A stretch of 64,000 nt of DNA from Thinopyrum elongatum. Taxonomy: Eukaryota > Streptophyta > Magnoliopsida > Poales > Poaceae. This document shows positions 57,156 through 64,000 of this stretch, piece after piece. Under the pieces are notes generated by a model. It worked only from the letters and a program-made list of their open reading frames with translations. It was not told where the DNA came from and did not search any database. Numbering within the stretch: position 1 is the stretch's first letter; the number at the start of each line of letters is the position of its first letter. Location: contig CM022300.1 of the NCBI GenBank assembly GCA_011799875.1, positions 233,501,016 through 233,565,015 of the forward strand, given 5' to 3'. A program made the position numbers and the translations under genes.

Positions 57156-58697
57156 ATGGTCACTAGCAACAGCCAGGACTCTGGCGGGGCCGTCCAGGAC
57201 CCACTGCGAGCAGCAATGCAGGACCTGGTGGCTCTCATCGGAGCCAACGCCAATGTGGCGGCGCTAGAAGAAATCAGCGTCAAGCTCCTCGACAGCGCCA
57301 CCAAGATGGCGGCCACGAAGCGCCGCACTGATGCCAACCAGCGCGAGATCGACCGCATAGCTGGCGGCACGCCGGGTGCGGCCGAGCCCAGCCGGGCTGG
57401 CACTGTCTGGCAACGTGGTGCGGCCATCGCCAGCATGCTGGGAGTCGGGCGTCCGATCTACGACACCCCAGTGCAGAACCTACGCGCCATGCATGTGGAG
57501 GGAGAAGAACTCGAGAACCTGGAGGGCGACGAACGGCGCAGCCAGCTAGACCGCCTTCAGGAGCTCCTCAACACTTCAAACACGCAGCAAGACACGTGCA
57601 ACCGCATGGTGGGAGCCAGCCGGCAGGCCGACCCCTCGGAAGGAAACCTTCAACCCCGCCACAAGAATGGGGTGACCTCCCGGTCCACAAGTGGCGGTGG
57701 CTGCGGCCAGCAGAACCCGGAGCCGGCTGCTAGCCGCAGCCGGCGCTCACACGCGACGGTTGCGAATAGCCGGCAAGTTCCTCCAAGAGCGGAGCGCCAG
57801 CGCCAGCAGTATGAACGTCCTCCTCCTCCTCGCAGGGAGAGGCGGGCTTCTCCGGCGCCGATTGACCACCCGACTCTGGGGGGCCGGCTAAGCCCCCGTG
57901 AAGCAGTCAGTGAGAACGACGCTCGTCACCAGATCGAGCGGCTGGCTCGGTCCCAGGCAGTGGAGGAGGAGGATACAGTCGGCCCGGCCTGCTTTTGCCC
58001 CCGCATCCGTGACAAGCCCTTCCCCAAAGGGTTCACGCTCCCTCGCGACACTCCCAAGTACACCGGCGCCGTGAAGCTGGAAGATTGGCCGACCGACTAC
58101 GCCACAACTGTCAGTATAGCAAACGGCAACAAGCACGTTGCCGTGAAGTATGTTCCGCTCATGCTGCAGGGCACGACCCGGACATGGCTGAATAGCCTCA
58201 AGGCTAACAGCATCAACAGCTGGTTGGACTTCAGCGACGTCTTCGTCTGCAACTTCAACAGCACTTACAAACGGCCTCCCAAGCCTCGCCAGCTCTCCAT
58301 GTGGGCACCCTTCTCAAGCGCAAGCTTCTGTGCGATGAGCCGACTACCCTGGACGAGCTCCTGGTGGTGGCCGACAAGTACGCCACAGCCGACTCCTACA
58401 TGAAGTCGGAGATCCGGGTTGATGCATCCGGGAAGGTGATCCCGCCGGCTTCTCAAGCACCGGCTGGTGACTCCAACCGGCGCCAACAGGCGAATGACAA
58501 CAAGCGCAAGGCCCAGCAGCCGGCAGGTGGCCACCGTCGAGGATCAGCAGCCGGCCGGGCAACCCAGCCCCAAGCATCAGCGGGGCGGCAAGGGTGCCTG
58601 GCTGCCTGCCTTCTCCTTCGAGCAGGCCCTCGATGCCCCGTGCAAGTTCCAGAGCAGCGCGAAGCCGTCCAACCATATGACCCGACAGTGCAGCTGA
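57156..58697 (+). pseudogene. Element F gag, at least two frameshifts
   Basis: The first in-frame ATG after the primer site that leads into the gag text is at 57156 (MVTSNSQDSG). The open frame also extends upstream, so the true start is uncertain. Helical text (LEEISVKLLDSATKMAATKR) and an Arg/Pro-rich linker come first. The capsid-like domain follows: KPFPKGFTLPRDTPKYTG, KLEDWPTDY, YVPLMLQGTTRTWLNSLK, WLDFSDVFVCNF. A shift near 58290 moves to LLKRKLLCDEPTTLDELL. A second shift leads to FEQALDAPCKF and KPSNHMTRQC, a degenerate zinc-knuckle-like end. Confidence 0.8.
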
Positions 58698-58724
58698 CTC
58701 ACCTGAATCACCAAGGGTGAGGGC

Positions 58725-59206
58725 TTGCCGCCTCCTCCAGCCGGCCCGGCGGCTCCGATTCATCAGCAGCTGGCCTGCCCTGTCGGCATGCTCCAAGATG
58801 AATTCCCCAACAAGAATGACACTTACGTTGTCTTCACTAGTGAAGCCGACAACAAGCGCAGTCAGCGTCATCAGCACAACGAGGTGAATGTTGTTATTCC
58901 AGAGGTCCCCCAATTCATGCACTGGTCCAAGAGGCCCATCATCTGGTGCCATGACGACCATCCGGCAGTGATGCCTTCGCCGGGTGCTTATGCCATGGTG
59001 CTGGACTCCACCTTCTCAACCGAGAGGCGGGCTTGCCGCTTCTCCCGAGTCCTGATAGATGGCGGCAACAGCATCAACATCCTCTACCGCGACACCACAG
59101 ACAAGCTGGGCATCAAGGAGAAGCAATTCCAGCCCAGCCGGACCGTGGTCCATGGCATTGTCCCTGGGCTTTCCTACTCTCCAATCGGCAAAATCAAGAT
59201 CAAAAT
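58725..59206 (+). pseudogene. Element F protease, truncated by element G
   Basis: The frame reads EVNVVIPEVPQFMHWSKRPI, then MVLDSTFSTERRACRFSRVL. The protease motif IDGGNSINILY follows, then GLSYSPIGKI. The catalytic Asp-Gly-Gly is present. Element G begins at 59207, and the remaining 20 or so codons of this frame belong to it. Confidence 0.8.
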
Positions 59207-60866
59207 TGTAGGATCGAAAGTAGGTCTAGAGGGGGGGGGGGTGATTAGACTACTTGACCAAATAAAAATCTAGCCTTTTCCAATTTTAAGTCTTGTCAGA
59301 TTTTAGCAACTTAGCACAAGTCAAGCAATCAACCTACACATGCAATTCTAAGAGTATAGCAGCGGAAAGTAAAACATTGCATATGAAGGTAAAGGGAAGG
59401 GTTTGGAGAAGGCAAACGCAATGTAGACATGAAGATTTTTGGCGTGGTTCCGATAGGTGGTGCTATCGTACGTCCACGTTCATGGAGACTTCAACCCACG
59501 AAGGGTAACAGTTGCGTGAGTCCACGGAGGGCTCCACCCACGAAGGGTCCACGAAGAAGCAACCTTGTCTATCCCACCATGGCCATCGCCCACGAAGGAC
59601 TTGCCTCACTCGGGTAGATCTTCACGAAGTAGGCGATCTCCTTGCCCTTAGAAACTCCTTGGTTCAACTCCACAATCTTGTCGGAGGCTCCCAAGTGACA
59701 CCTAACCAATCTAGGAGACACCACTCTCCGAAAGGTAATAAATGGTGTGTTGATGATGAACTCCTTGCTCTTGTGCTTCAAATGATAGTCACCCCAACAC
59801 TCAACTCTCTCTCACAGATTTGGATATGGTGGAAAGATGATTTGAGTGGAAAGCAACTTGGGGAAGACTAGAAATCAAGATTCTTGTGGTTGGATTGGAA
59901 TGTCTTGGTCTCAACAAATGAGTAGGTGGTTCTCTCTCAGAAAATGAGTAGTGGAAGTGTAGGCACGTTCTGATGGCTCTCTCTTGAATAGAGAAGGGGG
60001 TGGAGGGGTATATATAGCCTCCACATAAAATCTAACCGTTACACACATTTGACCCAACTCGGTCAGACTGAATAGAAGAACTCAGTGAGACTGATTCAAT
60101 TCAAAATGTGAACGTTAGGATTTTCGGTGGGACCGACATGATCAACTCGGTGGGACCGATGCGCTAGGGTTAGGGCAAAGCCTCATCTCCGTGTGACCGA
60201 TTGCACGAACTCGGTGAGACTGATTTCAACAATGAGCAAACAGAGAGTTGGTCAGGCAAACTCGGTGGGACTAATCGCTCCTTTCGGTGATACCGAAATG
60301 TTAAGAAAGGTAAACAGAGAATTTGCATTGCGAACTTGGTGGGACCGATCGCTCATTTCGGTGAGACCGAAATGTTACGAAGGGAAACAGAGAGTTTGCA
60401 ATCCCATCTCGGTGAGACCGAGATCCCTATCGGTGAGATCGAATTGATTAGGGTTTCTGGCTATGGCTATGTCAAAAGAACTCGGTGGCGCCGGATAGAT
60501 CAAATCAGTGGGGCCGAGTTTGACTTTAGGTTTAGGACATATATGGAATTGAGAAAGTGGTTGAGGGCTTTGGAGCATATCACTAAGCATTTTGAGCAAG
60601 TAGACCATTAAGCAACACCTCATCCCTTTTAATAGTATTGGCTTTTCCTATGGACTCAATGTGATCTTGTATCACTAAAATAGAAATGAAGAGTCTTGAG
60701 CTTTTGCAACATTTATCCTTAGGATTTTGAGGGGTCCACATCTCTAGTCCATGTGCCATGCCAATCATTGAACTACCTGAAATATTTAACTTGAATGGAT
60801 ATTGGTTCAATGCGTTATATGTTGTTATGAATTACCAAAACCACCCAGGGATTAGTTGCAATTTCA
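59207..60866 (-). repeat. Element G 3' LTR
   Basis: The minus strand would run from TGAAATTGC at 60866, directly after a purine tract, to GATCCTACA at 59207. A strong TATA box (tatatata, 60009-60016) sits about 40 bases downstream of a dense palindrome array. The 60866 boundary is chosen from its contact with the purine tract. TGGGTGG at 60847 is an alternative start. Confidence 0.6.
60057..60525. repeat. Array of TCGGTnnnACCGA palindromes upstream of the element G TATA box
   Basis: About 14 copies of a 13-base interrupted palindrome lie in 470 bases. Five are perfect (TCGGT, three bases, ACCGA) and the rest have one or two changes. Many have a further base or two of flank (actcggtgggaccgat, tttcggtgagaccgaaa). 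Placement just upstream of the LTR TATA box on the minus strand suggests an enhancer. Confidence 0.85.
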
Positions 60867-61320
60867 ATCTCCCCCTTTTTGGTAATTGATGACAACATAT
60901 AGATTAAAGCTTCGACAAATGATAATATGAATGAAATATATCGTCGCTTTGAGAAGTATGTGATAAGCAAGAGCTCCCCCTAAATTTGTGTATTATTTAA
61001 AATTTGCTTTTGAATGCAAATGCACAATCGATTAGGATCATGGGTTACTCTTCAATGTCACATACATCTTGGTGGAGCGCTCAAAATGATAGAATATAAA
61101 TAGCATGCACTCATCACCAAGGCAAACATGATTGATCATACACTAGTAATAAGATATCATCATTCAAGCACACATTAAAGCATAATATGATCAATCGCAC
61201 ACAAGCATAAATATTGTAGCAAACAAACGAGCAAATAACAAGTAGCAAGAGAGGCAAACAAAACAAAACACTCTCTCTCTCTCTCGAAGCCTATGATCTA
61301 TATACTTTCTCCCCCTTTGG
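60867..61320 (-). promoter_or_regulatory. Three polypurine tracts of element G
   Basis: Minus-strand tracts ccaaagggggagaaag (at 61309-61318), atttagggggagctc (at 60973-60982) and ccaaaaagggggagat (at 60869-60880) share AGGGGGAG. The last touches the LTR start. The AT-rich sequence between them holds no ORF. A CT dinucleotide run is at 61271-61284. Confidence 0.65.
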
Positions 61321-61367
61321 CAACAAGTTACCAAAAAGCTTGAAAATGCATAGTGCTATGCGACACT

Positions 61368-63433
61368 CTAAGCATGATCTCCAGGAGCTCCGGTGTGCGA
61401 AGATGGATTGGAGAGGACAGCATCTGCAAAAGCTTCCAATGATGATTGAGGAACTGGAGGAGTTGCAACTGGAGGGGCAATTGGGGCAGTGGATGCAGGT
61501 GTTGAAGTGGTGGCTCTTGTATCACTGACTGGCACAGCTACAGACCTGTTGGCTCTAGGCACTCTCTGAAATGCCTCTGTGGTAGCTCTTCCTCTCCTGT
61601 CCTCTGCTTCTTCTTGAAGTTTGTTAACTGTGGTCTGAATTTCTGTGACCTTCAAGTCTAGATCATAAAATTTTGTTTCAATGATTCTCTCAAGACTTTC
61701 TTGATTTTGAGTCAGGGTAGCTAGTCATTTCTCAATTCTCATAGTGGCCTCAAGCAGATAGCTGAGCTGATCCTGCTTGGTCTTGAGATTAACAGCTGAG
61801 ACATCTGGAATCTTGGAAGTCTTTGCTGCCTTTGCTTTTTCACTCTTCTCCTGAGCCTCCACAGATGTAGGATGTGATGCATCCATGACAACTACATTGT
61901 CCTCAAAGTCTGGCCTCAGGGGAAGGTGCTCTCTGTCTAGCAGATATGTGCTTGTGCCCATCTTGGAGTTGATGAGCATCTGAATGTGTGGGGCATATCC
62001 ACATGACCTCTTCTGATCTGCTGCAGTCCTCTTAACTGTTTCAACAATCAAGGTCATCACCTTGAACATCTCTGGCACATCAAACATATGTAACAAGTTA
62101 ATTGAGTGACCTCTGATCATCCTGTCATCTCCTGATTTGGGCAACAAGGTGTGCCTTAGTATAGTGTTGATTGTAGGTAGCCCTGACAGCAGATAGTAAA
62201 TGGACCCAAACTTGTGAATCCCCAATGCAACATCTGGAATTTCCTTGTACATGTGTGCCATGGAGTTATGATCTTTCCTAGGCTTTGCATAGACATCTGT
62301 GTCATCCTCACTTTCTTCAGGGGCATTGATCAGCTTGACCTAGTACCCTCAGTCATCCAGACTATCTTGCCATCTGGGTAAAAATGTGCAGTGGAATAAA
62401 ATTGCATCACCATCTCATCATTCCATTTTGTCAATTTTTGACCAACAAAAGTGTCAACTCCATTCATTCTGAAGCTCTCATGAACTCCAGGGAAGTAATC
62501 TTCATTGGCATCAATGAACTTCCAGTCGACCCATCTCATGTCACTGACTATGGGCTTCTTGTCTAGGAGAATTGTCTCATAGAAGTCTTGCTGCTCCTTA
62601 GTGTGAAACCTATAATCCACAGCAGTCCTTCTCCTTGTAGCATAGGGGTTTGTCTGCCTCCATAGTCCGAGACCTGCATCTTTTCTCAACCTCATGTTTT
62701 CTGCTATTGGATGAGTGTCATCATGATCTAGTATCTTTGGTTTTAGCTTCCTGAGCACTTGCTGCTCCTCATCTTCCTGAACATCAGGCATTGGGGCCTT
62801 GTTCTTCTCTGCAGCTGAGATATTTCTTGTGCTTCTCTTAGGTGTTGTTGGCTTTGGAGCTTGGGCTTGTGAAGAATGCTTGGGAGCTGTCTTGGGCTTG
62901 GATGGAGCAGCCCCAGACTTAATAGCATCTCCCATAAATTTCTGAGATTTCTGAGCTGGCGCAGCATCTTCTTCTTCTTCATCTTCATCTGGATCTCTCA
63001 TCATTGATGATCTGCCAATCACTCTGGCCATGGTCTTCTTGACCCTTTCTTTCCTCTTCTTGCCTCCAGCAGCCTCTTCTTCTCTTGGTTCAGCAGTGAA
63101 CTCCATGGTTTTCTGAGTTGAGGCTCTGGCTTTGGACATGGGCACTCTCTTGGCAGGAACTTTCTTCTTCATGCCAGGCTTGATGGCAGCAGCAGCATAC
63201 TCCTTCTTGACTACCTTCTTCTTGGAGGTGACCTCCTCATCAACCACAAAGTCTTCATCTTCAGAATCTGAAGTTCTCTTCTTCCTTTGCCTAGTTGCAG
63301 CCTTATTCAAGTTGCTTGGGGTGCTTCTGCTACCCTCATCATAGCTACTGTTTGAGGGGCTAGTGCCCTCACTCAGATTTGCTTGCTCCTCTGATTTGTT
63401 CTGGCTGTCACTATTGTCTGACATCTCTGACAC
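61368..63433 (-). pseudogene. Element G extra ORF: charged nuclear-type N-terminus, plant-transposon-like domain, coiled coil
   Basis: The ATG at 63433 (MSEMSDNSDSQNK) follows a splice-acceptor-like tttacag. The first 220 residues are Lys/Ala/Ser-rich with acidic runs (DPDEDEEEEDAA) and basic stretches (GGKKRKERVKK) that could be nuclear signals. A folded domain follows (DFYETILLDKKPIVSDMRWV, FPGVHESFRMNGVD, FYSTAHFYPDGKIVWM). It continues after a one-base shift near 62325 (MAHMYKEIPDVALGIHKFGS, GHSINLLHMFDVPEMFK). It resembles proteins called putative plant transposon protein. A helical coiled-coil end (LKVTEIQTTVNKLQEEAEDR) follows a TGA at 61725-61727. It has no visible membrane segment, unlike a typical envelope. 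Function is unknown. Confidence 0.7.
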
Positions 63434-63569
63434 TGAAAGCTGACCCTGTAAATAGATAGGTTGAGATAGAGTGGATAAGCATCACAAAATACAGCCATTT
63501 TGCAAAACAAATGAGTCAAAAACTTAGTCTTAGTTTTCTACAGAAAGCATTTCGGAGCTACCGATATTA

Positions 63570-63780
63570 CAAACTCGGTGACACCGAAGCAGCTTTAGAG
63601 TCTAAACATGTGAAATCGGTCAGACCGAGACACAGTTCGGTGACTTCGAGATGCTAGGGTTTCACAGAGAAATAAACTCGGTCACACCGATTGGTATGTT
63701 TCAGTCAGACCGAAAAATACTTGTGCTATGGCCTGAGCCAAATCGGTGAGACCGAAATCCTAATATCGGTCGGTCCGAGA
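63570..63780. repeat. Second TCGGTnnnACCGA array, upstream of the extra ORF
   Basis: Seven copies lie within about 210 bases, and four are perfect. This array ends about 135 bases before the ATG at 63433 on the minus strand. The sequence around the copies differs from the array at 60057-60525, so it is not a simple LTR copy. Confidence 0.8.
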
Positions 63781-64000
63781 TGAGTTCGGCGGAAACCTAA
63801 ACCTAAATTTTTGCATCAAATCTAATCTAACAGAGTTTCCAGTGGATAGAGTAATCTCAAAACGTGGAAAGAATATAGGCATTGATCTTTGTGCTCGGAA
63901 TCGGAGTGGGGAAGGCACAAAGGGACGAGTTCATACCCTAACTTGGCGATGAACTCGCTATGGCGACAACGGTCGTGAAGATTCCCGTTGACGGCGGCGA
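63781..64000 (-). other. Edge of element G, content unresolved
   Basis: No gene is seen. On the minus strand, cctatattc near 63878 is a weak TATA-like site, and the GC-rich edge (63940-64000) could be a transcribed leader. The stretch is cut by the window end. Confidence 0.3.

Larger units (their letters stand above)
55717..59206 (+). mobile_element. Element F: second Tat-like family, cut by element G
   Basis: It starts TGTCGGGGGG at 55717 within element E (candidate TSD ttaat at 55712-55716). It has a 1114-base LTR, a primer-site box at 56831, gag, and the start of a protease, and is then cut at 59206. LTR start, primer site and proteins all differ from the Tat family at 1-13362. The rest lies beyond the window. 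Confidence 0.8.
59207..64000 (-). mobile_element. Element G: 3' part of a minus-strand element, Sirevirus-like Copia suggested
   Basis: On the minus strand, in order, are a palindrome-rich region (63570-63780), an extra ORF (63433-61368), three AGGGGGAG-type purine tracts (61309-61318, 60973-60982, 60869-60880) and an LTR (60866-59207). Multiplied purine tracts and an extra ORF between pol and the 3' LTR are known Sirevirus traits. No pol is within the window, so the class is inference. It could also be a non-autonomous element. The candidate TSD aaaat (59202-59206) has its partner outside the window. Confidence 0.55.

Overview
The window is plant nuclear DNA made almost wholly of nested LTR retrotransposons. 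It most resembles a large-genome Triticeae grass (wheat, Aegilops, rye or barley type). Reasons: stacked Ty3/Gypsy elements with 1-4.4 kb LTRs, tRNA-iMet primer sites, 5-bp target-site duplications (TSDs), GC-rich islands inside AT-rich LTRs, and grass-type accessory ORFs. The species call is inference. I saw no ordinary host gene, tRNA gene or rRNA gene. The one possible exception is a small antisense transcription unit at 28550-28966.

Layout. (1) 1-13365: remains of two same-family Tat-lineage elements on the minus strand. They share a middle LTR (5457-6462). Each has a plus-strand accessory ORF next to an LTR: AT-hook plus B3-like at 712-1570, and a Transposase_28-like ORF at 6589-10001 that is split by a 597-bp solo LTR. 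A 22-unit, 86-bp tandem array (3541-5455) lies between the middle LTR and the integrase. (2) 13366-30770: a pol-less plus-strand element (called C) with long LTRs. A second pol-less element (called B, 16877-27099, minus, TSD TTATC) is inserted in its gag-like gene. (3) 30781-47870: a Tat element (called D) on the plus strand. It is split by a 13.0-kb Tekay/Del-like chromovirus (32854-45858, TSD ATCAG) with an open 1111-codon pol. D continues after it with reverse transcriptase and a second, archaeal-type RNase H. (4) 47871-55716: a long LTR (called E) starting TGTGACACCC. A solo LTR of the B family is inserted in it (51165-55434, TSD CAGTT). (5) 55717-59206: a second Tat-like family (called F) with LTR, gag and protease. 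(6) 59207-64000: the 3' part of a minus-strand element (called G). Three purine tracts and an extra ORF in the envelope position suggest a Sirevirus-like Copia element, but no pol is in the window.

Insertion order from the breaks: D was hit by the chromovirus and by E; E was hit by the B-family solo LTR and by F; F was hit by G. B postdates C. The gag-like proteins of B, C and the chromovirus leader ORF look related, so B and C may be non-autonomous partners of chromovirus-type elements.

Most interesting points: the antisense AT-hook/B3 ORF; the 86-bp array carrying regular ACGT-core (G-box and C-box) motifs; paired arrays of the palindrome TCGGTnnnACCGA, one just upstream of an LTR TATA box and one upstream of the extra ORF of G; LTR pairs with mismatched U3 regions; a Pol III A-box/B-box/T-run unit inside an LTR; and recurrent TAG stops that look like CAG-to-TAG decay. 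Coordinates and repeat matches were read by eye. No alignment or database search was run.
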